Origin: Bin87 sp964347975
Lineage (GTDB): Bacteria > Chloroflexota > Dehalococcoidia > Lucifugimonadales > UBA3495
DNA length: 64,000 nt
Reading direction: 5' to 3'
NCBI GenBank assembly: GCA_964347975.1
Contig: CAYGAY010000004.1
Coordinates: 62,001 to 126,000, forward strand
In this document: in pieces, positions 23,784-31,848 of the stretch
How positions within the stretch are numbered: position 1 is the first letter of the stretch
How the letters are laid out: every line of letters starts with the position of its first letter
Translations under genes and position numbers: made by a program
The notes under the pieces: generated by a model
Told to the model about the DNA's origin: nothing
Database searches by the model: none
The model's input: the letters and a program-made list of their open reading frames with translations, nothing else

Positions 23784-24713
23784 GTGGCCAGCTATCCCAT
23801 GGAAGAGATCACCGGGAAGTGGGTGATCGAAACCGTAATGCCCGACCTGGCGATCATGCTGAAGGTCGACGATGTCCTCTATTCCGGTCATACGGGATTT
23901 CAACGGGTGGAGGTAGTCCACTCCGATGTGTACGGGCGCAGCCTTCTGTTGGACGGCAAAACCCAGTCCACGGAGCGGGACGAGCACATCTACCACGAAA
24001 CCCTGGCGCATCCGGCGTTGCTGTCGCATCCGAACCCCCGCGACGTGTTCATCGGGGGCGGAGGCGAAGGCGGCACCCTGCGCGAGACGTTGGCGCACAG
24101 CGCCGTCGAAAACGTGGTGATGGTAGATCTGGATCGCCAGGTCGTTGACCTGTGCCGTCAGCATCTGCCGCAGCATCATCAGGGCGCCTTCGACGACCCA
24201 CGGGCAACGCTGATATTCGACGACGCCCGCAAATATCTGGCATCCAGCAGCCAACAGTTCGACGTGATGATAATGGATCTGGTGGACCCGCTGGAGGGTG
24301 GCCCGGCGTACTTACTCTACACCGAAGAGTATTACAACATCGCCCGGGCCCGGTTGAAACCGGGAGGTATCCTGGTGACACAGTCCGGGCCGGCGGGATT
24401 TTTGAGCCTCTATGAGTGCTTCACCACCATCTACAAGACGCTGGAGAGCGTCTTTGCCCACACGCTGCCGTACCACGCCCACGTACCTTCGTTCATCACC
24501 ATCTGGGGTTTCACCGTAGCGTCCGACGCCCCATTGCCGCAGTTGGCGCCGGCAGAGATAGACCTTCGTATCAAGGAACGCCTGGGGCGTCCCCTGCGCC
24601 ACTACGACGGCGAAACCCACGCCGCGATGTTCGCGCTGCCCAGGCACATCCGCGACGGCATCGCCGGCGAAACGCGAATCAACCGGGACGACGCGCCGGT
24701 GTTCATGGTGTAA
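23784..24713 (+). CDS. speE: Spermidine synthase (polyamine aminopropyltransferase)
   Basis: SpeE transfers the aminopropyl group from decarboxylated SAM to putrescine or a related diamine. The 309-aa protein has SGHTGFQRVEVVHSDVYGRSLLLDGKTQSTERDEHIYHETLAHPALLSH, the nucleotide loop IGGGGEGGTLRETL, and MIMDLVDPLEGGPAYLLYTEEYY with the catalytic Asp. I chose GTG at 23784, preceded by GAAAGGTGTTCAA, over the longer frame from 23712 because the conserved N-terminus begins nearby. The acceptor specificity cannot be fixed by eye. Confidence 0.92.
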   Translation: MASYPMEEITGKWVIETVMPDLAIMLKVDDVLYSGHTGFQRVEVVHSDVYGRSLLLDGKTQSTERDEHIYHETLAHPALLSHPNPRDVFIGGGGEGGTLRETLAHSAVENVVMVDLDRQVVDLCRQHLPQHHQGAFDDPRATLIFDDARKYLASSSQQFDVMIMDLVDPLEGGPAYLLYTEEYYNIARARLKPGGILVTQSGPAGFLSLYECFTTIYKTLESVFAHTLPYHAHVPSFITIWGFTVASDAPLPQLAPAEIDLRIKERLGRPLRHYDGETHAAMFALPRHIRDGIAGETRINRDDAPVFMV

Positions 24714-25113
24714 GGGACCGGTCGTCCGGGCAGGGCGGCGGTTCGTAGCCGGGAACCCATTGGGCCAGGCGGACTATTGGAGTCAACGCGCCTCTGGTTT
24801 TACGGCCGGTGATGTCGCAATGCCCCGGCCCGCCGCTTTCCGGCGTGCGGATGACGCCAAGCCCGTTTTCACGCAGAACGCCCACTCTGACAGCGGCCTG
24901 GTACTCTTGCAAGCCTTCTCCGGCTATCGCGGCTGGCGTCGTTTCCGACAGTAGATAAACCGAGGTCAAGCCATCGGGCCGGTCTTGCCGGAAGGCTTGC
25001 GTAGTTGGACGGCGACGCCCGATTCTCTGGTCAAAAATCTGTTGCCCATGTGAGACGCGTCTGATAACCGTTTCGTCGTCGGTAATGGTGGGGTCATCCT
25101 GAAAAGTGTCCAT
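24703..25113 (-). CDS. Uncharacterised 136-aa protein (pair member 1)
   Basis: The protein opens with acidic DDPTITDDETVIRRVSHGQQIFDQ, continues RPTTQAFRQDRPDGLTSVYLLSET and contains GPGHCDITGRKTRGALTPIVRLAQWV. I recognise a widely scattered type of small protein that begins with a D-D-E-x-[IL]-x-R-R pattern and a P-[ST]-x-x-A-F motif, usually encoded beside a second small protein, as here. It has no signal peptide or membrane segment. It overlaps the end of speE by 11 bp in convergent orientation. Function unknown. Confidence 0.65.
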   Translation of the reverse strand: MDTFQDDPTITDDETVIRRVSHGQQIFDQRIGRRRPTTQAFRQDRPDGLTSVYLLSETTPAAIAGEGLQEYQAAVRVGVLRENGLGVIRTPESGGPGHCDITGRKTRGALTPIVRLAQWVPGYEPPPCPDDRSLTP

Positions 25114-25126
25114 CAGCCGCTGCCGG

Positions 25127-25615
25127 TTATCCTGTATGGGACGACAAACCGCGAGCCTGCCGGATGAGTTGCGAGAGGTTGTCTGTCGTTACCGGCCCTT
25201 CGTATTCCTCGGCGGCGTCTTCGAAGTAGTATTCTACTGAGCCGTCGGGGTCGGCCTCAATCTCCAGGTCAACGCCATTTTGATGCCATTCCGCCTGTAC
25301 GCCGCCGCGCCAAGTTGGCACGATTATTGGCCCAGGGCTGTCGTCGTCCAGGATTTTGGCCAGCGTTGCCAGCAAAAGGGCGGCGGCGTTGGGCTGGGTG
25401 GGTTTGGCGTCGTCGTTCCAGTTATCATCATCCCACGGCAGGCCGGCCATCCGCCGGATAGTCGGCTCAAACCATCGGGGGGCGTACTGGTCTTGCGGCA
25501 GGGCGCCGTCATTGCCTCGCATAAAAACGACGCTCTGGAAAACGCGGATTATCCCGGCGGGCAAAGTACGATTGGGCTGGGTTTCGGAACGGCTGGCAAC
25601 GTCAGTGGTAGTCAT
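25127..25615 (-). CDS. Uncharacterised 162-aa protein (pair member 2)
   Basis: The protein has a central LPWDDDNWNDDAKPTQPNAAALLLATLAKIL and a strand-rich part, IIVPTWRGGVQAEWHQNGVDLEIEADPDGSVEYYFE. That pattern recurs in small proteins found next to the D-D-E-x-x-R-R type encoded just downstream (13 bp away). The pairing and spacing suggest the two act as one module, possibly a toxin-antitoxin-like or accessory system, but neither product has a recognised catalytic motif. The ATG at 25615 begins a low-complexity N-terminus. Confidence 0.65.
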   Translation of the reverse strand: MTTTDVASRSETQPNRTLPAGIIRVFQSVVFMRGNDGALPQDQYAPRWFEPTIRRMAGLPWDDDNWNDDAKPTQPNAAALLLATLAKILDDDSPGPIIVPTWRGGVQAEWHQNGVDLEIEADPDGSVEYYFEDAAEEYEGPVTTDNLSQLIRQARGLSSHTG

Positions 25616-25655
25616 CGGGGCCTCCTCTTGCCGGTTGCGTAGTCATAATCTACTA

Positions 25656-26162
25656 CTACCCCTGCGCCGCCGCCAGTTCAGGGAAAGTGTCCAGCGGCAA
25701 GACTCCGCCGTCTTCTTCCCAGCGTCCCACCAGGGTTCGTATGGCATCGGGAACCCGGCGCGTTCCACCAGTGTCGGCGTAGAAGCCCACGTACACGGTT
25801 TCGATGGTGGTCAATGCTGCCGACTCGGGATCATCGCCATCGGGGAAGATTGCCACCTCCAAGATCAGGCTGGTGTTGCCGATGTGGGCTACCCGGGCTC
25901 GCAGGTCCAGCATCTCGTCAACCCGCACCGGCGCTTTGTACTCAATGGTAATCCTGGCAACCGCGCTGTCGAAATAGCCGGCTGCGGCAACACGGTAGAT
26001 GCTGAACCCCAGGTTGCGGAAATACTCGGCCTGGGCCACTTCCAGCCAGCCCAGGTAACTGCCGTTAAAGGCGATGCCCTGGGCGTCGCATTCCTGCCAG
26101 CGTACTCGCACCGGCGTGCCGAACCGGTAGTCTCCGCGCCGGGCGGTCATGCTATGGGCCAT
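25656..26162 (-). CDS. Acyl-CoA thioesterase, YbgC/4-hydroxybenzoyl-CoA thioesterase type
   Basis: The 168-aa hot-dog fold protein shows VRVRWQECDAQGIAFNGSYLGWLEVAQAEYFRNLGF, where the Asp in ECDAQG is the usual catalytic residue of this thioesterase branch. It continues with ITIEYKAPVRVDEMLDLRARVAHIGNTSLILEV. It probably hydrolyses an acyl-CoA of unknown chain. Its start overlaps the end of trmD by 11 bp, indicating coupled expression. Confidence 0.85.
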   Translation of the reverse strand: MAHSMTARRGDYRFGTPVRVRWQECDAQGIAFNGSYLGWLEVAQAEYFRNLGFSIYRVAAAGYFDSAVARITIEYKAPVRVDEMLDLRARVAHIGNTSLILEVAIFPDGDDPESAALTTIETVYVGFYADTGGTRRVPDAIRTLVGRWEEDGGVLPLDTFPELAAAQG

Positions 26163-26907
26163 CGCCGGGCCAACCCAAACCGGCCAGGAAAACCCGGTCC
26201 GAATTGGTCAAAGGAGCGGTTGCCAGCAAATCGGGGCGCAGACGCAGCGTCCGTTCCAGGGATTGCCGGCGTCGCCACCGCTCAATCTCCGCGTGGTTGC
26301 CGGAGCGAAGGACATCGGGCGCCGGCATTCCCCGGAACTCGGCCGGACGGGTGTACAGCGGGTGCTGGAGCAGCCCGGATGTGATGCTGTCGTCGCGTAC
26401 ATTTTCTTCGGAGCCTACGACCTCCGGCACGAATCGGGAAACGGCATCGATGATTACCATGGCCGCCAGCTCGCCACCGGTCAAAACGTAGTCACCAATG
26501 GACACATCATGGGTAACCAGCCCCTGACGGATACGTTCGTCCACGCCGGCGTAGTGTCCGCAGATGATGACCAAGCCCGGGGCGGCGGCGAATTCATCGA
26601 CCATTTTCTGATTGAGCGTCCGGCCCTGTGGCGAAGTTAACACGATAGGCGTGCGCTCCCGTTCGTTGGCCGGCAGGGGTTGCAGGGCAATGTCCACCGC
26701 GGCGAACACCGGCTCCGGTTTCATTACCATCCCAGGCCCTCCGCCGAACTGATAGTCGTCGGCGGTGCCGTGCCGGTCCGTGGCAAATTGCCTGATATCG
26801 GTAGCAGTTACTGACAGGAGGCCGCGCTGGACCGCCCTCCCGAGGACGCTGTAATCGGTGATGAAGCGGAAAGCGTCCGGGAACAGGGTCAGAACGTGAA
26901 AGCGCAT
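26152..26907 (-). CDS. trmD: tRNA (guanine37-N1)-methyltransferase
   Basis: TrmD methylates G37 next to the anticodon to prevent frameshifting. The 251-aa protein has MRFHVLTLFPDAFRF, YQFGGGPGMVMKPEPVF, the deep-knot SAM site IICGHYAGVDERIRQGLVTHDVSIGDYVLTGGELAAMVIIDAVSRFVPEVVGSEEN, and the terminal RPAEFRGMPAPDVLRSGNHAEIERWRR. Length and motifs are canonical. The usual neighbours rimM and rplS are absent; a thioesterase gene overlaps its end. Confidence 0.96.
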   Translation of the reverse strand: MRFHVLTLFPDAFRFITDYSVLGRAVQRGLLSVTATDIRQFATDRHGTADDYQFGGGPGMVMKPEPVFAAVDIALQPLPANERERTPIVLTSPQGRTLNQKMVDEFAAAPGLVIICGHYAGVDERIRQGLVTHDVSIGDYVLTGGELAAMVIIDAVSRFVPEVVGSEENVRDDSITSGLLQHPLYTRPAEFRGMPAPDVLRSGNHAEIERWRRRQSLERTLRLRPDLLATAPLTNSDRVFLAGLGWPGDGP

Positions 26908-26917
26908 TTGATAATCC

Positions 26918-26947
26918 GGTAGAGGCGAATAATCTTTCGCCTCTACC
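26918..26947. terminator. Perfect palindrome, GGCGAA-core family
   Basis: A 12-bp perfect stem (GGTAGAGGCGAA and complement) with a 6-nt loop lies between the amidohydrolase (ending here on the minus strand) and trmD. The core matches the terminator at 17021. Confidence 0.65.
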
Positions 26948-26971
26948 TCTTGAGCCGATACGGTGTACCCG

Positions 26972-28225
26972 TCACGCCGGCTGCAATTCCAGAACGGGGA
27001 GATGGTTGTGGTACGCCGCGCCGCCTTTCATGATCATAAGCAGTCGCGCCCGGTCTCTCAGGATGGATATGTTGCGCAGCGGGTCGCCGTCCACCACCAG
27101 GATGTCGGCCAGCTTGCCGGGCGTGATAGTTCCCACGTCCTTGCCGAGGCCGCAACATTCTGCCGCGTAGCCGGTGGCGGACTGGATGGCCAGCATATTG
27201 CTCATGCCTTTTTCCACCATCAGTTCCAGCTCGCGGGCGTTATCGCCGTGAACGAACCCGCCGGCGTCGGTGCCGGCTACTATGCGGACGCCTTCCTTGA
27301 TGGCCAGTTCCACGCTCTCGATATGTATGTCCATCAGGGCTTGGGCGCGGACTTTGATGTGCGGCGCGCTGACGGTGCTGTGGAAGTCGTACACCTCAAA
27401 GGTGGGCGTGAAGAAGGTGCCCTGGTCGGCCATCATCTTGAGCATATCGGGGTCGGTGGCAAGGTAGCAGCCGTGCTCGATGGAGCCGGCGCCGGCGCGG
27501 ATGGCGATGGGCAGGCCGGTTCCGCCCACGGCGTGGCACAGGGTGCTGCGACCCAGGGCGGCGGCTTCGTCCACCAGGGCTTTGGCCTCGTCGAGGGCAT
27601 AGGCTTGGTCCAGCGGTCCGTTGCCCGGGCGACCGGAGGCTCCGCCGGTGGTGGCGAACTTGATCTGGTCGGCCCCGCAGCGGACCAACTCCCGCACCTT
27701 GGCCCGCACGCCCTCCACCCCGTCGGCAACGCCGTCCGGCGACAGCGGGTCGTGCCCGAGCAGCGCTTTGCGGTGGCCGCTGCCGCTGACCTTGTCCTCA
27801 ATGCCGCCGGTGGGGGACATTATATTGACCGAGACAATGAGGCGGGGGCCTTTAATCAGCCCCTGCTCCACGGCCATTTTGAACCCGGCGTCCAGGCCAC
27901 CGGCGTCCCGGACGGTGGTGTAGCCGGCCGCGAGGGTGTCCTCGATAACCTGAGCCGTCTTTATGTTGGCGAGGGATAGCGGCTCGTCCATTCCCCAGCG
28001 ACCGCTGAGGTTGTAACCACCGGACGCCAGATGGTCATGCACATCGATCAGGCCGGGCATAATGGTGTGCCCGGCGGCGTCGCGGACCTCCGCGCCCTCA
28101 GGGATGGGGACCGAGGCCCGTGGCCCCGACTCGATGATGCGCTCGCCATCGATGAGCACGGCGGCGTTCTCCACCACCGGCCCACCGGAACCGTCAAGCA
28201 AGTTCCCTCCGACAATCGCCAGCAT
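26972..28225 (-). CDS. Metal-dependent amidohydrolase (imidazolonepropionase/prolidase-like)
   Basis: The 417-aa protein is a TIM-barrel amidohydrolase: MPGLIDVHDHLASGG supplies the H-x-H metal site, STLCHAVGG and SIEHGC later His ligands, and VAGTDAGGFVHGDNARELELMV the metal-binding Asp. The N- and C-terminal beta-sandwich halves (GGNLLDGSGGPVVENAAVLIDG and ILVVDGDPLRNISIL) complete the composite domain. The group includes Xaa-Pro dipeptidases and cyclic amide hydrolases, so the substrate is uncertain. It is followed by the palindrome upstream of trmD. Confidence 0.85.
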   Translation of the reverse strand: MLAIVGGNLLDGSGGPVVENAAVLIDGERIIESGPRASVPIPEGAEVRDAAGHTIMPGLIDVHDHLASGGYNLSGRWGMDEPLSLANIKTAQVIEDTLAAGYTTVRDAGGLDAGFKMAVEQGLIKGPRLIVSVNIMSPTGGIEDKVSGSGHRKALLGHDPLSPDGVADGVEGVRAKVRELVRCGADQIKFATTGGASGRPGNGPLDQAYALDEAKALVDEAAALGRSTLCHAVGGTGLPIAIRAGAGSIEHGCYLATDPDMLKMMADQGTFFTPTFEVYDFHSTVSAPHIKVRAQALMDIHIESVELAIKEGVRIVAGTDAGGFVHGDNARELELMVEKGMSNMLAIQSATGYAAECCGLGKDVGTITPGKLADILVVDGDPLRNISILRDRARLLMIMKGGAAYHNHLPVLELQPA

Positions 28226-28341
28226 AGCGTACCTCTCGTCAAGCCCGGAATTCAGTTCTCGTTGGGTTAGATGGCATGGCGCCTCGAACCAGTGTTGCGA
28301 TGCTAAATTGGCGGCCGGCCCTTGTCAAGGCAAGAACATGG

Positions 28342-28490
28342 CTCATGCGTACCCACTTTGCGCAACCGGTCATTGCGCGCGAAGCGTGGCAATCCCGTTA
28401 GGGGAACAGTCGTCGCTCCGGGAACGAGATTGCCAGATTTGTGAAAAATCGGGCTTCGCTCCTCGCAATGACAAAGTGGGTACGCATGAG
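28342..28490. repeat. MITE-like element with perfect 19-bp terminal inverted repeats
   Basis: CTCATGCGTACCCACTTTG at 28342-28360 is repeated perfectly in inverse at 28472-28490. The 149-bp element has no reading frame; it carries a GTCATTGCGCGCGAAGCG arm and a matching CTTCGCTCCTCGCAATGAC arm. Fragments occur near 15460-15606 and 31310-31434. It fills most of the 319-bp gap (28226-28544) between the amidohydrolase and the SAM hydrolase-like gene. Confidence 0.8.
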
Positions 28491-28544
28491 AAGAACACGG
28501 CCAGAGACATCCCGGAGCGGATTAGTGATGGGCGGTTCCGCGTT

Positions 28545-29393
28545 CTAACCGGACGTTACGGCTACCGGTTCTCCGCTCTTCACACCCAGGAAATGCGCCG
28601 CATTGCCGTTGACGACCACGACCTCCAATCGCCCGTGGCTCCCCAATAATGCGCGGAGACCATCGCCCGGCGGGTGATGGAAGGTCCGGGAAAGGCCGGC
28701 GATGACGTTTCCCGCTACGCGCACCGTGACCGACGGGTCTCCTGACGATACGCCCATACCGCTCAGCACATCTTCCGTGATGTCGGTGACCAAGTTGCCG
28801 AAGGCGTCCGCGAATATCACTTGTCCGCGCACCGTGCTGCCTTCCGGCCGTGGGCCGGTCAGCGGCAGCGCGAAGATGGTATCCGTAGGCTCCCCCATCG
28901 CATCGGGCGGCGCTCCGCGTGACAGGTGAGCAGCAACCGGAGCGAACACGTCGCGCCCGTGAAAGGTGTTGCTCACCGGATGTTGCCAGTAGGCCGGATT
29001 GGTCAGTCGCCAGGCGCGGCAAAGGTGGGGGAGCGCGGTCGGGCTAAAAGCCTCATCCTCTCCAAAACTCGATTCGTACTCTCTACAGACAAGCGTCAGC
29101 AGACCATTGTCCGGCGCCAGATACCGGCCATCGGGAGTATCCAGGATGACCGCGGCGCGGTCGGTTCCCACTCCGGGGTCAACGACGGCGACGAAAATGC
29201 TATGCCTGGGAAAATAACGATGTGAGTCGGCCAGTACGACGGCGCCGTGGCGCACGTCCTGAGGGCCGATACCGTGGGTCAGGTCGATTACGGGGGCATC
29301 GGGGCTGATACCGGCAATTACCCCTCGCATCATGCCGACGTAGGCGTCGGCAAGACCGAAATCGGTGAGGAGTACAATCGGCGGGCCGGGCAC
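28545..29393 (-). CDS. SAM hydroxide adenosyltransferase/SAM hydrolase (DUF62 family)
   Basis: The 282-aa protein matches the DUF62/SAM-hydroxide adenosyltransferase family: IVLLTDFGLADAYVGMMRGVI, PVIDLTHGIGPQDVRHGA, IFVAVVDPGVGTDRAAV, YLAPDNGLLTLV and the C-terminal domain with VIFADAFGNLVTDI. The Asp/His pattern DxG...DxTH is that used for adenosyl transfer to water or halide. Known members hydrolyse SAM to adenosine and methionine. It is not a halogenase by context. secG follows 49 bp away on the same strand. Confidence 0.85.
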   Translation of the reverse strand: MPGPPIVLLTDFGLADAYVGMMRGVIAGISPDAPVIDLTHGIGPQDVRHGAVVLADSHRYFPRHSIFVAVVDPGVGTDRAAVILDTPDGRYLAPDNGLLTLVCREYESSFGEDEAFSPTALPHLCRAWRLTNPAYWQHPVSNTFHGRDVFAPVAAHLSRGAPPDAMGEPTDTIFALPLTGPRPEGSTVRGQVIFADAFGNLVTDITEDVLSGMGVSSGDPSVTVRVAGNVIAGLSRTFHHPPGDGLRALLGSHGRLEVVVVNGNAAHFLGVKSGEPVAVTSG

Positions 29394-29442
29394 GGGTCGC
29401 GCGCTTGATGCTGTACCGGACCAGAAGCGCCGCGCGCCTCTG

Positions 29443-29661
29443 CTATCCTCCCGTGAACCGGGCGCTCAAGACGGACACCAGCAGGAAGACGACGATGAGC
29501 GCGACGGTCAGCTGGAACATGGTGCGTTCCAAGCCCCGACGGGTGCGGATAGTGTTCTGGGCGCTACCAAACATTCCGCTGCCGGCCTCCCGCACCTGGG
29601 ACAAGATGATGAGGACCAGCACTATTGAGATTACTATTTGGGCGACATTGAGCAGGCTCAT
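29443..29661 (-). CDS. secG: Protein-export membrane protein SecG
   Basis: The 72-aa protein has two transmembrane helices (LLNVAQIVISIVLVLIILSQ and FQLTVALIVVFLLVSVL) joined by the conserved SecG loop GSGMFGSAQNTIRTRRGLERTMF. SecG assists SecYEG translocation in the cytoplasmic membrane. Length and motif are those of standard bacterial SecG. Confidence 0.9.
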   Translation of the reverse strand: MSLLNVAQIVISIVLVLIILSQVREAGSGMFGSAQNTIRTRRGLERTMFQLTVALIVVFLLVSVLSARFTGG

Positions 29662-29689
29662 CTGAATACTCCGCCGTTATTGTACCACG

Positions 29690-31180
29690 TCAGGGCTTCC
29701 GCGCTTCGAGGGCTTCCAGCACGAAACGCAACGCCAGTTCAGGTTGGGCCTGGCCCTTGGTGATACGCATGACCTGCCCCATAAGGAAACGAGCCGCGGT
29801 TTCCTTGCCGCTGAGATAGTCGGCAACCGCTTTGGGGTTGGCGGAGACGGCTTCCGCTACGGCGGCCTCAATGGCGCCGGTATCACTGATCTGGGCCAGT
29901 CCACGCCGGCTCACTATGTCGGCGGGGGCGCCTCCGGTGGAGTACATTTCTTCCAGCACGGTTTTGGCTAACGATGTTGACAGCGTGCCATCGTCAATCA
30001 GGGCCAGCAGATCTGACAGCGCCGCCGGCGTAATTGGAGAGGCCGAAATGTCGCGGCGGTCCTGATTCAGCAGATAGGTCAAGTCTCCGATGATCCAGTT
30101 GGCAACCTCCGTGGCGGCATCTTGCTCAGCGACGTCGGATGCGTCGCGCCAGGATACAGTTTCCTCAAAGTAGTCGGCCATGGCGCGGGAACCGGTCAGC
30201 TGGCCAGCGTTGTACTCGGACAGGCCGTAGGCCGCCCGGAACCGGGCCTTGCGCTGGGGGGCCAGCTCAGGCAGCGACGCTTCCAGATCGGCCACCCACT
30301 CTGGGCCGATGTTGAGCGGCGGCAGGTCGGGTTCCGGGAAATAACGATAGTCGTGGGCGTATTCCTTGCTGCGCTGAGAAACCGTTATGCCGCGCTCCTC
30401 CACCCAGCCCCGGGTTTCCTGAACGACTGCTCCGCCGTCTTCGATCACTTTCCGCTGCCGCTCCACCTCGTATTCCAGAGCCTGATAGACGGCGCGAAAG
30501 CTGTTCATGTTCTTGACTTCAGTGCGGGTGCCGAAGGTATCGCTGCCCCAAGGCCGGATACTGACGTTGGCGTCACAGCGGAAGTTGCCGTCCTGCATAT
30601 TGGCGGTGGACACGCCCAGATACTGCACCATGGAGTGAAGAGCCGTCAGGTATTGCCGCGCTTCTTCCGGCGAGCGGAGGTCGGGTTTGCTGACGATCTC
30701 CATGAGGGGGACACCGGAACGGTTGACGTCCACCAGAGAGTAGCCGACTCCCCCGTCGCCGTCAGGGAAGTGCTGCATTTTGGCGACGTCCTCCTCCAAA
30801 TGAACACGCTCCACGCCGATCCGGCGAGGACCGGAGGCGGTCGCGGGGTCGCCGTCGATGTCCAGATACCCGTTCAGAGCCAAGGGAAGGTCGTACTGGG
30901 AAATCTGGTAGCCTTTCATCAGGTCTGGGTACGGGTAATTCTTGCGGTCAAATTTGGTGAACTCGGGGATACGGCAGCCCAGGGCCAGGCCGGTCATCAC
31001 GGTGTACTCCACAGCCCGACGGTTGATCGCCGGCAGCGCGCCCGGCAGGCCCAGACAAACCGGGCAGGTGCGGGTGTTGGGTTCCGCAGTTTGGTAGTCG
31101 GCGGCGCACCCGCAAAACATCTTGCTGCGGGTGTCCAACTGGACGTGCACTTCCAGGCCAATGACGGTTTCATACTGCAT
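29690..31180 (-). CDS. gatB: Aspartyl/glutamyl-tRNA amidotransferase subunit B
   Basis: GatB is the kinase/transamidase subunit that, with GatA and GatC, converts mischarged Glu-tRNAGln or Asp-tRNAAsn. The 496-aa protein has YETVIGLEVHVQL, the zinc-like set CGCA...TCPVCLGLPG, FDRKNYPYPDLMKGYQISQYD, DVNRSGVPLMEIVSKPD and the helical YqeY-like tail DYLSGKETAARFLMGQVMRITKG. All are canonical. gatA and gatC are not in the window. Confidence 0.96.
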   Translation of the reverse strand: MQYETVIGLEVHVQLDTRSKMFCGCAADYQTAEPNTRTCPVCLGLPGALPAINRRAVEYTVMTGLALGCRIPEFTKFDRKNYPYPDLMKGYQISQYDLPLALNGYLDIDGDPATASGPRRIGVERVHLEEDVAKMQHFPDGDGGVGYSLVDVNRSGVPLMEIVSKPDLRSPEEARQYLTALHSMVQYLGVSTANMQDGNFRCDANVSIRPWGSDTFGTRTEVKNMNSFRAVYQALEYEVERQRKVIEDGGAVVQETRGWVEERGITVSQRSKEYAHDYRYFPEPDLPPLNIGPEWVADLEASLPELAPQRKARFRAAYGLSEYNAGQLTGSRAMADYFEETVSWRDASDVAEQDAATEVANWIIGDLTYLLNQDRRDISASPITPAALSDLLALIDDGTLSTSLAKTVLEEMYSTGGAPADIVSRRGLAQISDTGAIEAAVAEAVSANPKAVADYLSGKETAARFLMGQVMRITKGQAQPELALRFVLEALEARKP

Positions 31181-31304
31181 GATTGCGGTTCCCCGAAACC
31201 TTGAGGATTGCCCACAAGTATAGCAGGGCCGACGGCGCCGGCACTCTCTGCGCGAACCAATTGGCTTCGAGCGCGGCTAACACTCTGAGACGTAGGTATC
31301 CCAA

Positions 31305-31440
31305 GTCAATGAGATTGCCACGAACGACTGACGGCGTTCTCGCAATGACAGATTGACAAAGTGGGTACGGGTGAGATTGCCACGCTGCGCTAGCAATGAC
31401 AGTTTGCGGAAAGTTGGGTACGGGTGAGATTGCCGGCAAT
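31305..31440. repeat. Tandem fragments of the MITE-like repeat
   Basis: Two 42-bp units, at 31342-31383 and 31393-31434, each run GCAATGACAG...GTACGGGTGAGATTGCC, and an earlier partial TGAGATTGCCACG is at about 31310. They match the internal arms and end of the element at 28342. The gap 31181-31531 contains this and a promoter, with no other gene. Confidence 0.7.
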
Positions 31441-31441
31441 A

Positions 31442-31471
31442 TTGACAACCCGACGGATTTTGGTGTATCAG
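31442..31471 (+). promoter_or_regulatory. Candidate sigma70-like promoter
   Basis: TTGACA (31442-31447) and TATCAG (31466-31471) are 18 bp apart, about 60 bp upstream of the small gene at 31532. Confidence 0.5.
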
Positions 31472-31531
31472 TTTACTACTGCGTGACAGCCAATTCTAGG
31501 ATTGGCAGCCCTGCCAACGGAGGAGGAAACC

Positions 31532-31783
31532 ATGCCCGACATCTACTACGCCCGCCCCAGCAACTTCCTTTCCGATCCCCGCGACCGCACCGTTGTCACC
31601 GGGGAATCTGAGGACGAAGTTCTCCAGAAAATGTTTGAGTACCTGAGCAGCCCGGAAGCCCAGGCCCGGTACCCTGGTGTGGAGGATCCCACCGAGCTGG
31701 AGAACAACATCCGCAAGTGCATCTTCAAGAAGGGCACCAAGGCCATCCACAACCGGCCTCCGGATGCTGAACACGCGCATTAA
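31532..31783 (+). CDS. Small conserved-looking protein of unknown function
   Basis: The 83-aa protein starts at the ATG at 31532, after a strong AGGAGGAAACC; the frame from 31502 is not needed. It reads MPDIYYARPSNFLSDPRDR, then ESEDEVLQKMFEYLSSPEAQARYPGVEDPTELENNIRKCIFKKGTKAIHN, soluble and probably helical with one Cys. It has its own promoter candidate and terminator, indicating a single-gene transcript. I do not recognise the family. Confidence 0.7.
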   Translation: MPDIYYARPSNFLSDPRDRTVVTGESEDEVLQKMFEYLSSPEAQARYPGVEDPTELENNIRKCIFKKGTKAIHNRPPDAEHAH

Positions 31784-31804
31784 GCCCGCTCAGACAGCGC
31801 CAGC

Positions 31805-31843
31805 ATCGCCCCCGTTGCCGACAGGAACGGGGGCGATTGCTTT
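31805..31843 (+). terminator. Rho-independent terminator
   Basis: A perfect 12-bp stem (ATCGCCCCCGTT and complement) with a 9-nt loop is followed by TGCTTT, 21 bp after the stop of the small gene. The convergent MFS gene ends at 31849. Confidence 0.75.
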
Positions 31844-31848
31844 GCGCC

